Source: Amblyornis subalaris (taxonomy: Eukaryota > Chordata > Aves > Passeriformes > Ptilonorhynchidae). From it: DNA of 64,000 bases. The position numbers and the translations under genes were made by a program. The stretch is from positions 6,672,191 through 6,736,190 of the forward strand of contig JACAXG010000013.1 of the NCBI GenBank assembly GCA_018881555.1, given 5' to 3'. Below, one piece after another: positions 1-10,816 of the stretch; the first letter of the stretch is position 1, and the number at the start of each line of letters is the position of its first letter. The notes beneath the pieces were generated by a model. It was not told the origin of the DNA. It searched no databases and worked only from the letters and a program-made list of their open reading frames with translations.

Positions 1-33
1 TAGCAGACATGAATATGTGTAGAAGAAATGCAG
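1..33 (+). CDS. KLHL3: KLHL3, antepenultimate coding piece (partial, cut by window edge)
   Basis: This is the end of an internal KLHL3 exon whose 5' part lies outside the window. Read from base 3 it encodes ADMNMCRRNA plus the first base of a glycine codon, followed by a consensus donor (gcag|gtaacc) at 33/34. The glycine codon is completed by GT at 244-245, which gives the KLHL3 junction CRRNAGVCAVNG. KLHL3 is a BTB-BACK-kelch adaptor that brings WNK kinases to the CUL3 ubiquitin ligase; in the kidney distal nephron this controls NaCl cotransport. The identity rests on the joined peptide of all three pieces, which matches KLHL3 better than its close paralogue KLHL2, mainly because of the C-terminal end. 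The peptide and splice site are seen directly; the function comes from family knowledge. Confidence 0.9.
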
Positions 34-243
34 GTAACCACGATAAGCCTTTCTGTGGTGGCTGGCTCAGTTGTCTGTGTGTGGTTTTTAATGCAATTCC
101 TGAGCTCGTAGTGTGTGTGATCCGTGTTGTGAGTGATGAAAACGGAAGGTGAGGGGTCTGCTCAGGAGTGGATCGGAATGTGGCAGCAGCGTGTTGTGGG
201 GGATGAGCTAGCCCATGTCTCACTGCCTGTGCTCTGCTTTGAG
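34..243 (+). other. KLHL3: KLHL3 intron (210 bp)
   Basis: A short GT-AG intron, donor gtaacc and acceptor ctttgag, in phase 1. It separates two coding pieces of the sixth kelch blade. It is T/G-rich, with several TGTGTG runs, and contains nothing else recognisable. Confidence 0.85.
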
Positions 244-387
244 GTGTGTGTGCTGTGAATGGTCTGCTCTACGTGGTGGGAGGCGATGATGGCTCCTGCA
301 ATTTGGCCTCGGTGGAGTACTACAACCCCAGCACAGACAAGTGGACGTTGTTGCCAACCAGCATGAGCACAGGGAGGAGTTATGCAG
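244..387 (+). CDS. KLHL3: KLHL3, penultimate coding exon: sixth kelch repeat
   Basis: This 144-bp exon is open from the split glycine codon through [16 protein letters not shown], then [16 protein letters not shown], and ends in STGRSYA plus one base. It shows the kelch hallmarks: the double glycine (VVGG), a conserved tyrosine in EYYNP, and a tryptophan (DKW) at the usual spacing. The blade forms part of the six-bladed propeller that binds the acidic motif of WNK1 and WNK4 for ubiquitination by CUL3-RING ligase. The acceptor is tttgag| and the donor tatgcag|gtaaac. Translation past the donor gives non-kelch sequence, so the exon ends at 387. Residues such as PST and LLPTS differ slightly from the human protein as I recall it, which fits an orthologue. 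KLHL2 is the main alternative; the final exon favours KLHL3. Confidence 0.95.
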
Positions 388-615
388 GTAAACAGGCACT
401 GGGAGAGCGGGCAGCAGGGGGGTCAGTCAGACACTTGAGGGCTGTGCCTCCTGAAGCTTTAATCTTACTCTTTTGTATGTTTTATGTTGATTTCAGTAGA
501 CGAAACTCTCACAGAAATAGTAGACAGCTCTCTCGTTGCTGGCCTTTGGCTTTGCAGGATGATTGTGGCCACATGGCTGCTCCTACAATAACTGTGTCTG
601 TCTGTCTTACAACAG
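388..615 (+). other. KLHL3: KLHL3 last intron (228 bp)
   Basis: A GT-AG intron with donor gtaaac and acceptor cttacaacag. Both short introns are in phase 1, so the reading frame is kept across all three coding pieces. By chance the intron is open in the frame of the preceding exon, so a naive open frame runs straight from 246 to 644; spliced and unspliced readings end at the same stop codon. Confidence 0.85.
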
Positions 616-644
616 GCGTGGCTGTGATTCACAAACCCTTGTGA
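616..644 (+). CDS. KLHL3: KLHL3 terminal coding exon: last nine residues and stop
   Basis: After the acceptor at 614-615, GC completes the split glycine codon begun at 387, and the frame reads VAVIHKPL followed by TGA at 642-644. The spliced C terminus is therefore [12 protein letters not shown]. The human KLHL3 tail is nearly the same (VAVIHKSL, from memory). In kelch propellers the extreme C terminus supplies the strand that closes the circle with the first blade, so this very small coding exon is structurally needed. The rest of the exon is 3' UTR. Confidence 0.93.
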
Positions 645-1255
645 CACACGAGGAAGCCAATGTGAGGAGCAGAAGTGAAGTGGATCCAGCTAGGTGGTGT
701 TGGGAAGATGACTGACCTCTGACTTGACCCATCTCATTGCTGTTAATGTCTTAGCATGACAAGTGATACGTTGCAAGCACCATCCACTCTGCAGTGGATT
801 GCATAGCCAAGCGAAAATCCCTCTGGGGACATGTTCCATGCTAGACACGAGGTGTTGCTTGTTATCTGTGGTGCAATCAACTGTTCTTCTCGATGGCATG
901 TGTCCTGAGATAAACACTGTGCTTGGACTGCAGGCACGGAATTTCTTGTGTGAAGCAAAACTGCTACGTTTGGGCATGTGAGTAAAAACGAACATTTCTG
1001 GATTTCTTCCCTACTGATGCTCCGTGCACTTTGTTGGTTGAACTACTTACTCACTGTGCCTGGAGAGTGGACTTTAATTAACACTGGCAGTGGAAACTTC
1101 TGCGTTCCAACTGAGAAAAACAGCAGAAATGGACTGGAGCAGGGTGGTCTGGCTCGAGTGTGACGCTGTGTCAGTCATACGTTTGTGTATGCCACTGGAC
1201 TGCTGTATGTATCCCTGAAACGCTTGTGGAAATAAACACCATGTGGTTTTTCTAC
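645..1255 (+). other. KLHL3: KLHL3 3' UTR, proximal form
   Basis: This follows the TGA stop at 642-644. A canonical AATAAA lies at 1231-1236, and a GT-rich stretch at about 1265-1285 (gctgtgtgctgtgcgtg) fits a downstream cleavage element. Together they make a plausible proximal poly(A) site near 1250. The 3' boundary is inferred. Longer isoforms are possible because mammalian KLHL3 has a 3' UTR of several kilobases. Confidence 0.6.
1231..1236 (+). terminator. KLHL3: Proximal poly(A) signal AATAAA
   Basis: A canonical hexamer about 590 bases after the KLHL3 stop, with a GT-rich region 30-50 bases downstream. This is the first well-formed poly(A) signal after the stop. Confidence 0.6.
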
Positions 1256-2559
1256 TTGCCATGGATGCTGTGTGCTGTGCGTGACGGGACCTGCTGGGCA
1301 GTGCCTTCCCTGGGGCTCAGGTCTCAGCACCTGAGCCACACAAAACTCCACAGCCCCACAAAACACGTGCTGCTCCTATGGGGTTTCTTGCTCCTGTGAA
1401 ACAAATGTTGCTTGAATAGAAAATATTCCCAACCCATGCTTTTCAGCTGTGCTGAAAGCCTCGGTTCTAGCTCTGTCCAGCGTCTCAATGCCATTTCATA
1501 ATAGAGCATTTAGATGTTAAAAAATACCTTATGGTGCCATTAATGTAGAGACATTCCAAACAGCGAGGACCCTCTGTCACCCAAGCAGGGATTAATGAGC
1601 CAAGTAAAATACCTGCAGTGTTNTAATGCTTCCAGAGCATGGAGATTAACTAATCACTGTCACTGTAATTGCTATTTTAGTCTTGCCCTTACTGAAAGCA
1701 TTCCTCTATTAGTATGAAGAACTCATAAGATTATTCAAAACAGACAAATCTAGATCCAGCTGTAAGGGACCTGTCTTCCTTATATACCAAACTGAAAATT
1801 TTCTGTTTAGGAAGACTTTGACTTTAAAATACTTTTTTGTGTCTCCCTGTGAGCTCCATCATGCTGCTGCATACAGGGGTGAGCTCCCAGCAGCTCACCA
1901 GCTGAAGGGAACTAGTGAAGAAAAATATTTTCCCTGCTCTTTTTCTTGTTGTTTGTTTTTTTTGTTTTTCCCCTGTAGATCAGCTGAGGCTTTTTGTTAT
2001 GGGCAGCTGGCCTGTGTTGTTCTGCTGGTTTCTGTCTCCGTAGATCTGCTCTGTGTGACCTTTGACAGTAGAAAAGAAAAATACTTAAAAATTTATTTCA
2101 GAGGGATCTAAGCTACGTCATCTTGTGCAGCTTTTGTAGAGGAGTGGGTTACTTCTATAAATACACAGATCTTTGGTGTCTGAGTTGTCACAGTCCTTGT
2201 AGGATGGGTGCCTGTTCACTGTGGGGGATACAGCACCTACCTGTGCCGTGTCACCCCCTGCAGAGGGGCTGGACTTCATGGGCAGTGTGAGGTAGCTCCC
2301 ACTCCTCTTTGGATGTTCTTGCTTTTACAAACAAAGGCAAACTGTCTAAAGAAAAGGCTTTATTACTCTACGTCTACCCTTCCATTGTATGTCAGCTAAG
2401 AGGTCTTGAAAGTCATAATTAAAAAAAAATCAGTTTTTTCTATAATACCCTTTAANCCTTTTGCTTTGAGTTTTACAATCTGCAGCGAAANGTGCCAAAA
2501 TAATTGTATGACATGCTGCTCTTCTATGAGGTGTTGCTCACTGTAAAAAGCCATTGAGG
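1256..2559 (+). other. Downstream of KLHL3: possible extended 3' UTR, no other gene
   Basis: No coding exon is recognisable. AT-rich unique sequence around 1540-1760 has the look of conserved noncoding DNA (for example attaactaatcactgtcactgtaattgc), but this cannot be shown from one genome. A T-rich, G-interrupted tract lies at about 1942-1975. Confidence 0.3.
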
Positions 2560-2623
2560 CTGGTAGGAATGTATCCTGGTAGGAATGTATCCTAGTAGGA
2601 ATGTATCCTAGAAGGAATGTTTC
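2560..2623 (+). repeat. 16-bp tandem repeat, four copies
   Basis: The unit ctggtaggaatgtatc occurs at 2560-2575 and 2576-2591 (identical), at 2592-2607 (one change) and at 2608-2623 (three changes from the first). Divergence increases from left to right. This is a small minisatellite in the possible extended 3' UTR. Confidence 0.95.
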
Positions 2624-4399
2624 CCTGGCTGCAACTGCCTTCGGATCAGAGCCCTGAGATGCGTCTTTATGGTGGCATAAGGAAGGTGATGAGGCCTCAG
2701 TTTGGACAGACTCNAATTCACTAGCCCAAAAGGTGGTTTCCTTTCCTGCAGCTTGTGGGAATAAAGNATAAAAAGGGACAGACAAAGCATTTTGGTCTGA
2801 GGTAGCATCTCTGTTAGGCTGAGGAGACTGGACAAGGGTGGACAAGTGTTTGGTCACACATGGCCTTTGTTAGGTCTGGTGTAGACATAAAGCTAAATAA
2901 ACTACTGTATAAGCTACTGTGCAGCCCAACGGCAGCTCAACAGTTGGGAACAGTTCCCAGCAACTTTCTCAAACCTCTGGCTTCACTGGAGCAAAGGCAG
3001 ATATTACCCAGAGACTGTGAGTTTCTGTGGGCTGGAGATATAAACTAGTAGGTACTGCTGGAGAGGTGCAAGGTTGCAATTTGCTGTGATTGTCAGATGT
3101 GAAAAGTGGGTATGCCTGGAGGTGTGATAACTGTATCCCCAGCTATCCATCTACTGATAAACCTTCCTTGCTTGGAAGGAAAGCAGGTTTTGGTGTTTTT
3201 CTGCTATTGTAAAATGGCATTTCTGCCCAGTGCTGGCCCAGAGCTGTGGCTTGCTGGACAGGGCTAGGACTCTCAGCCCTTGGCAGGGACGAGTGATGCT
3301 GTTCCCAGCTGCAGCCAGTTCTCCTCGATGGCAAATGACACATTTCTCTTTCCTCCTCGAACATTGCAGTGTTATGCAAGTCAAGTGACCTCGTTTTCCA
3401 GCTATGCAATACGAACAACCGTAACATGTGATGAACCAGCCGTACCCCCCACCCCCGAAATGCTTTTGGAGTTTGTCTTTGGTCTGTGGTTCCGTGTTTG
3501 TATCGTTCATTCTGAGCACCAGAGCCAGATCCTTTACAGATTGCCTTTTTCTGGGACTGAAAACATAGCATTAGCGCTAACAAATTTTACTGTAAATATT
3601 TTTATAAGACAATTTTAAATAACTTTTGGATTGCTTTTTATGGTCGTCAATGACGCTTCTGTTAAATTCTGGATCTAATTCGTGCACTCCAGTGTGGTTT
3701 TTGCTGGCTGTGGTGTAGGTGTGACTCTGAATGTTCTCTGCACAAGAAATGCCGTGTTGTAAGTAAGATCTGGGATGGCTCTTGTGTTGATTCTNACATG
3801 CTAGAAGGACAGCATTGGGCTCCACATTATGGGATAAATTCAAATCCATTACCTCAGTCACCAGTACGCTCTTAGACTATTGGTTATTTTACAATGATTT
3901 CAATACTCTGATTTAATTTCCTTGTGCCATGTGTTTGGTTCCTGGGCAGCTTTTGGGGGACAAGCTGTCCCTTGGTGGTTCTATTTCTTGGCTCCTGCAT
4001 GAGCTGGTTGAAGATGCAGATGCTGTGCCCACCACAGTGTGGGCACAACCCCCCAGGCTGCCAAACCCAGCCAAATTATTGCAGGAGTTTTAGCAAAAGC
4101 TTTACAGACCCAGCTCAGACCTCTTCCTAGCACTGGTCCTTTGTGAATATGAAGGCTTTCCCCACTCTGTTGTCATCTCTTTTTGGGATCACCCTGTGCT
4201 TGACCCCATGTGGGATTCTGGCTGTGGGTTTCCCAAAGGGAGCTTTGCTCTTGCAGAAAAGCCCCCCAGGATGTGCCCCCAACCCCAAGAGCATCACGTG
4301 TGGGTGCACGCACCACCGGGCTTGCAAAGCAGGGTCGATTTGCTTTAAGCAATCTGTTGTTTAAACAAGTTTGAATCAAGTCCATCTTTCCCATTGGTG
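2624..4399. other. Noncoding stretch without recognised elements
   Basis: Unique sequence. Open frames of up to 146 codons occur on the minus strand near 3143-3583, but they overlap other frames and show no domain. A C-rich run (cgtaccccccacccccg) lies near 3441. Nothing else stands out. Confidence 0.5.
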
Positions 4400-4720
4400 C
4401 CTAATAGATAAATTGGGGGTGATTAAAATCAATTTTCAGTTCATTCAGTTTATCCAAACAATTTCTTTGTACGGATGTGTACAACAAGTAATTACCATAA
4501 ATATACTTGGCAGGATTTGCATGTCACCACCATGAAAGCTTAATACTGTTCTCTGTTTTGCACTGTTTGGAGACCAAAATCCTTAATATCCAGCGAGGTG
4601 TGATGCCTATTCATCAAGCTAATGCGATGATTCAGCAGATAAATGCAGCTTGGTTTTAGCCTTTGGGATTGGTTATTAACATATTATCAAAGCAGTTGCC
4701 CCCTTTGCCCACGTCCTGCC
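4400..4720. promoter_or_regulatory. AT-rich block with homeodomain and POU-type sites (candidate conserved noncoding element)
   Basis: The block contains TAATTA at 4489-4494, the octamer ATTTGCAT at 4515-4522 and GGTTATTAAC (similar to an HNF1 half-site) at 4671-4680, in unique AT-rich DNA. It could be an enhancer-like element or a conserved part of a long KLHL3 3' UTR. Conservation is inferred from texture only. Confidence 0.25.
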
Positions 4721-4875
4721 CACAAATCACATTCATGGGAGCATAATTTGTTGCTCAAAGCTGCAGTGTTTGGGAGTGTGCTAGACATTATAGTCTGAAT
4801 ATGGGCTAATTCACTTTTTTTCTTCTGCCCTTATCTTTGTTTATGGGTTTATAAATTATTTTCCTCTACAGTGAC

Positions 4876-4885
4876 AATAAATAAA
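4876..4885 (+). terminator. Overlapping poly(A) hexamers (possible distal KLHL3 site)
   Basis: Two overlapping AATAAA motifs (4876-4881 and 4880-4885) in very AT-rich DNA. They may act as a distal poly(A) signal for KLHL3, or may simply reflect base composition. Confidence 0.25.
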
Positions 4886-5228
4886 TATTGAGAATTTTAA
4901 TTTGTATATTTTATGTATTAAAAAGACCCTTAAGGGTAACGAATGATTGTGAAATAATTTGCCTGGGTGTGAAATTTTTTGGTTTTGTAAACCAGACTTT
5001 GTTGGTTCAGTAGCTGACAGTATACTGTAACGAGTTGGTTGACTGTTTAAGCTCATTTTTTAAATTANAGATTTTTTTTTGCATGAGTGTGGAGGACAAA
5101 GGACTTTGCAAAGTAGTTCTCTTGACAGCTGTCTTGTCCAGTGCGACGAACGACTCAAGAAACATTCTTCACTGACATATTTGTATTAGGAAAGAAAATC
5201 ACACTGTAGTTCCCTGTCATTTAATTTG

Positions 5229-5234
5229 AATAAA
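5229..5234 (+). terminator. Possible distal KLHL3 poly(A) signal
   Basis: AATAAA followed about 25-40 bases later by a T/G-rich segment (ctgggtctgttttgatttc). A 3' UTR of about 4.6 kb ending here would be similar in size to the long mammalian KLHL3 3' UTR. This is inference without transcript evidence. Confidence 0.35.
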
Positions 5235-5260
5235 AACTGGACTAATGAAACTTCTCTGGG

Positions 5261-6342
5261 TCTGTTTTGATTTCATTGGCTTCTGGCAATGAGGAACAAT
5301 CTTATCACTTCACGTGGCTTTATTTTCCCCCTCTTTAATTACAGCAGGTGCAAACCCTGGGTTTACTTTGCCCCTTGGTGTGGGGCAGTGGCACTCACAG
5401 GTNCTGATGCTGAGATGTTTCCCTGATGCTGCCCTCTGATGCTGTCCCAGACTCTGCTCTGCTCCTTTTCCAAGGGAAGTTAAACCNTTGGAAAGTTAAA
5501 AGCCTGCTGGGGTGCAGAAGAGCATTTCTCTTGGCGGTGGGAAAGCCCTTGGTTCAGGGCATCCATGGCAGAAGACAGAACCTTTTAGTGAATGCAGTTG
5601 GGAAGAGAGAAACATGAAAAATGAGAGTTTACCCCCATGGGCTCAATATTTCTTAATAACACCATAAAGTAACACATTAAAGAAGTCGCCCAACTCATTT
5701 TGCCTTATGCTCGCAAAATATCTCGCTGAGCTCTCTGGTTTTCGAGAAATGCTCCTTGTGCCTCATCTGTTAATACCAATGTACAACATCAAATTTAGCA
5801 TGTGGGATCCTGAAATTTAATTACCTGATGAGCAGATAATGAATGACATATTGTGGGTTGCTCTGTGCAGCTGGGGGACCTTGCAATTATTCCTTATTTT
5901 ATTTCAAAATGACTTTACTCCCGCACACTTGNCTCCTTTTTATTCATGTTTAAACTGATAAATCTATAAATCTATGAACCTGCAGCTAAAGAAAAGCCTT
6001 GGCAATATAGGGAGAAATCTCACTACTTTGATTTTGCTGCCCGATTTTTTTTTGTACTATTGCTGTTTCTTTTTGCATCTTACATTTTAATCTTTTGGAA
6101 TGTCTTCCACGCCACATTTCACCCTTGGCAGGGCAGGAACTGTATAGCATTAGCTGCCACCTTGCCTCATTCACCTCAGAAGGGAAAGTACTTTTGCAGT
6201 GAGGAAAGGAAAGGGGAAGGGAAAGGAAATACGGGCAAAATTCACCCAGTGGGCTTACAAGCTCAGAAAAGCAGCTCCTCTCTTTGCTGTTGGGTATCAC
6301 ACATTTTGGAGTAGCCCAGGGTGAGATGTGCCTCTTCTGCAG
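5261..6342. other. Intergenic stretch
   Basis: Unique DNA with no recognisable gene. A purine run (gaggaaaggaaaggggaagggaaagg) lies near 6200-6227 and an AT-rich segment near 5880-6060. Nothing further can be supported. Confidence 0.5.
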
Positions 6343-6393
6343 CAGAGATGTTGGATAATTTGGTGCCTGAGTTATCCAGAACTGGAATCAAAG
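6343..6393 (+). other. Exon-like segment (51 bp) with strong flanking splice signals
   Basis: The segment is preceded by a good acceptor (tgtgcctcttctgcag) and followed by a strong donor (aaag|gtaaggc). Two of the three frames are open; one reads EMLDNLVPELSRTGIK. No protein family is recognised. It could be a lncRNA exon, an unannotated KLHL3 3'-end exon or chance. Confidence 0.15.
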
Positions 6394-9300
6394 GTAAGGC
6401 AGGATACAACCTCAGCTATGGAAACTTTGATATCTGATCAAAGATGAACCTGTTTATTTCTAGGCCCAAAAGAATAAATAAGGCCAAAGATGGATTCCCT
6501 GCATCNCTGTGCCCTGAAGTGCAGTGATGATGTGGGCTGGAGATGGGACATGGCTGTGGAGGCTTCAGATGGCAAAATTGCTTCTGCCCTGGCTGGAGGC
6601 TTGTTCTTTGGCTGTGCTGAGGGTGCTGTGTGATGGCAGAGAATAATTGCAGTTAAAAAAATAACAAAATCTCTTGGATACTTCTGAAAAAGCTTCCACT
6701 GAAGCTTTTCCACACTCTGAAAAAGGAGGACAAGGACCACTACAGAAGCATTGCTAAGAACCACCCGGGGTTCCTAAAGCATCCCACAGTTGCTCAGTGA
6801 GTAATGATATTGCCTCACAGAATGTTATTCCTCACTGTAAACAAGCACAAAATCACTTAAGTACTCAGTGACANGAAATATTCTAAGAAATTTGCCAAAG
6901 TGATTAATGTTAACGTTCTTGTTCAGCAAATTGAATGAGATTTAATTGGCACAGCTGCTGAAGCTCAATGCATTTGATTTGGCCTTGATTTACAAAATAT
7001 GTTATCATGAGCCTCCTCCTTTTACTGCAAACCTCCACAGCCTCTGCTAAGCATATTGCTCAGTGAATTACAGGTCTTAAACGTTAGTCTTTTTTTTTTC
7101 AATCAGTAAAACTTCTAAAAGGGCCTTTTTAAGTATGTATCCCGTCCCAAAGGATCTGTTCTTCTTTTCTATGTTTCTGATGTTTTTCTTATACTTCTTT
7201 ACATTATACTCTTTCCACAATATTTTCTGACTTATTATTCTTAAAATTCCCCTTTAGCTCTGATTTTGGAAAGAGAAAATGCTGCAGGANATGTGGTGCA
7301 CCACAATCCAGCCTCAACCCAAGGACAACCCCAAAAGGGGGTTTTAAAAACCTGCAAGAGCAGGGGGTGTGAATGAGCTTTACATCTCAAAAATCGAGTT
7401 ACAAGTTACATAAGTTGTTTTTGGGGGCTGTATCTTGAATGTAAAACAAGCTTCTGTTTTTGAGAGCATATGTGACATTGGGAATAGCTTGGCTTGCCTG
7501 ACNCAAAATTAAACCCCTATCTTTACAGTCTTAGTCAAATAAAATAAAAGGTGGGAAACCAGGTGGAAGCAAGTTGCTTAAAGCAGGAGCATGTGCTTGA
7601 TCACTTAACCTTAATTAGGATCAATTGGTTCAAGGACAGGATCCATCTCTCTGCTCTTTCCCCAGGCACCCTGTGCAGTGGACCTTTGATCACTGTTCTG
7701 GACTGTCTCCTGCTTTCTCTTTGCAAGAAATGCCTTGCACTCCCTGTTGGTGCCAAACAGTTCGTCCCACCAGGTGCAGACAGGGACTGGTTTCTGTGAA
7801 AGTTGCTGTGGTGGAAATCATGGAAAGCGGTGTTGACTGCGAGGGGAATTTACCAGAGCAGGTCCCAGGGAATGTTCTACCCCTGTGGCCAGAGGAGAGG
7901 GGATGTGAGTGAGGATGGAGCTGCAGGAGAAAGGGTAAGTACGAAGCAGGGGGAGCTCTTAGCCCTGGGTTACATGTGTCTCACAGGGGGCTCTTTTGGA
8001 TAGAGGTGGATTTGGCATTCGGCAGGAGGTGGCGGCATCTGTGCCAGGCCACAGTGAAGTCTTGTGTTCTCTCCATTGTGCTTCCTCTCTGCATCCCTAA
8101 TGCATATGCTGGAAGAAGAAAAAGTTTTGGGATCCCTCCCTTAAGTGCAGAGGATATTTTCCTAGAAGGAGATGATGCATTGAGGATGCAGCACCACAGA
8201 CTTTCTCTTGGTTAAACCCATCCTTGGAGCTGGATATTTTCCTGAAAAGCTGTTCTATATTTTACAAGTTCCAGCATTTAATATGTTTGTTTATGGCAAA
8301 ATACTGCAGCCTCAGATGCTGACTGCAGGAATGTGGGGCTCCCTGCTGCAATCCTGCTGGTGGTGGGATGCACTGAAGGGCTGGATGCAGCCAAGGGGCT
8401 GGGCTGAGGGATGCAGGTTCAGGTGGGAGTCCTGGTTTGGCTCCCACGGGGCTGTCCCAGCGTGGGTGATCTATCAGTGCCATCAGCCTGTTTGCTGACA
8501 CAGGGCTTCTGAGTAGTGCTCGGTCCTGGGTGATGCATCAAGCGATACCTCTCTTTGATTCCTCTCCAAGATGTCATTTATTATGACTTTTTTCCTTCCT
8601 CTTTTTCNTGCTTCAGCACTTTCCCTCTGTCCCCTGTGTGTGCACGGTGTCAGTGACAGCCAGCCCTGCAGCTGGTGTCCCCCATGCTGGGGACAAAGGG
8701 GGACTCAGGGGTGATATCCCTGCTCACAAACGTCCCCTGGGCTACAGCAGAAGCTGAGGAGACAAGTGTCAGCACAAAGGATGGTGCAGAGAAAGGCAGA
8801 GATTGGGGAATACAGACAAGAAGAAAGATCCTATCTGCACAGAAGGGTATACTGAGATATCAGATTTATGATGTTGTCATTTGTGGAGGGGTGAGAGGGA
8901 AGATAATTCCCATCTGGGTTGTGAAAAATGCCTCTTACCTGAAGACAAACTAATTTTTTTTTCCAAACTGAAGGTGGCATTGAACTTTAAAAGTTAAAAA
9001 AAGTATGTAGGTATTTTAAACTTGTATAGAAAACAGCTGTAAACCCTCATCCCCAAGGAGATCTGAATTTGGGTAAAGGAAACTATGCTTTTTTTTAGTG
9101 CCAAGTGCAAGAGAAAGACACTTCACTTATTGAAGTGGGGTTCTTAAAAAAAAGGGAGGAGTCACTTGGCTTCCAGTATCCTGGGGGATATTTGGGGAGT
9201 TTTAGTCTCTGTCACAGTGATTTTAACATTGTGACTGTGGTCTAAACAATTTCCCTTACACAGCAACTACCTATGAATAATTAACCCGAATTAATCCATC

Positions 9301-10325
9301 TCAGTTTTCTGTGTGTTTAATAATGTCTGATTGGTACGTTTGGTAGTTAATATGGCAAATGGTTATTTCAGAAAAATGGAATTAGTCCTAAAAATATATT
9401 TAAAATAGAAAATAGTATCAGCTTTCTCCAGACTCAAGTAGCAGATATAAAGGATTCCTTTCTACCCCAGTAGGTGCTTATCTAGTGATAATTCAGGTTT
9501 TGCCAGGTGTGTGGCTGGAGATATTAGATATAATCAGACAGCTTCCCCACGAGATTCTCTATGTGCTTTATTATAATGCCTATGTCATTTTTTCCCCCCC
9601 TTTATCTGGTTAATTCTGCAGTTTCAAAGGCATGCAGCAATTTGAGTCAGTGCGGGGTAAACGTCTGTTTTCTCTGGTGCTGGCAGGGCGCAATCATCCC
9701 CAGCCCGCGGGGAGCAATCACTCCAGCAAAACCTCCCTGAATTAGTGGCAGTGGGAGGAAAGAGGGTGAGCGAGCCCATGGGGTTTGGCTCGGGATGTGC
9801 CGTACAGAGCGCTGGACTCTGGGGGTCAGCACAGCCAAATAAATGAGCGTGAGCCTGGCTAGCCAGAGCCGTTTGTGATTCAGGCTGACTGCCTGGAAAC
9901 ANTATTTGGGGAAAAAAATATAAATATTTTCCTCTCAAGCAGTGCAGCTTCGCGATTCCAGCACCTGTGCCGTGTTTTGCATATAGATTGGGATGGAAAG
10001 CACTGTGACACGAATCCTTCCTGCTCTGTTCTTCAGTGCCATCCTATCTGAGCCCCACATTTGATGGCACACTTAAAAAATAAGCTTCAGACAAGAAGCT
10101 GGAGTTTTTAAGGGGTATTTTTTTTAAGCCATGTACTTTGTCATCTCTTTCCTAGTATGAGGTGCCTGAAGCAGCAGTGAGCTGAGCAACAGCTGGTGGG
10201 AAGGGGGAAGCCTTTAAATTGATCTTAGGGGCAAAANCTGGGCAGTGTGGAGTGACAGAATTAATTAAGTGTTAATATTGACTGCCTGTGACCTCTTCGG
10301 GGTGTCATGAACTGTGTTGTGAACT
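6394..10325. other. Intergenic stretch
   Basis: No recognised coding sequence. A strong donor-like site (aaagggtaagtac) occurs near 7931, T-rich tracts near 7090 and 8950, and a T-then-C homopolymer run near 9588-9603. The open frames here are short and overlap each other without domain signatures. Confidence 0.5.
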
Positions 10326-10816
10326 GAACTGTGCTTGGTTTTGGGCACCTCACTGCAAGGAAGACACTGAAGGGCTGGAGCAGGTCCAGAAAAGGGCAGG
10401 NGAAGGGTCTGGAGCACAAATCTGATGAGGAGCAGCTGGNGGGGCTCAGCCTGGAGAAAAGGGGGCTCGGGGGGACCTTCTCGCTCTCTGCAACTCCTGA
10501 CAGGAGGGTGGAACCAGGTGGGGTCTGGTCTTTCCCCCCAGGTAACAAGTGACAGGATGAGAGGAAATGGTCTCAGGTTGTGCCAGGAAAGGTTTAGATT
10601 GGATATTNAGGAAAATTTCTTCAAGGAAAAGACTGTCCAGCTGNGGCACAGGCTGCCCAGGGCAGTGGTGGAGTCACTATCCCGGGAGGGATTTAAAAGA
10701 TGTGCAGATGTGTCACTTGGGGACATGGTTTAGTGGTGGCCTTGACANTGCTGGGGTAACAGTAGGATTTGATGATCTTGGAGGGCTTTTTCAACCTAAA
10801 TGATTTTATGATTTAC
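10326..10816 (+). mobile_element. CR1 LINE, 5'-truncated 3' end (about 490 bp)
   Basis: This matches the end of the CR1 reverse-transcriptase region and 3' UTR in forward orientation. Landmarks are ttgggcacctcactgcaag, the ggctggagcaggtccag segment, the ggcacaggctgcccag motif, the phrase ttgatgatcttggagggc, and the terminal aaatgattttatgattt, the degenerate octamer-type tail typical of CR1. The frames are interrupted, so it is dead. Five single Ns lie inside it. CR1 is the dominant LINE of birds and other sauropsids. Confidence 0.9.

Noticed and set aside
246..644. A single 132-codon intronless gene at the left edge
   Set aside because: The kelch sequence stops at a consensus donor (387/388) and resumes after an acceptor (615/616). 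The middle part is an intron that happens to be open.
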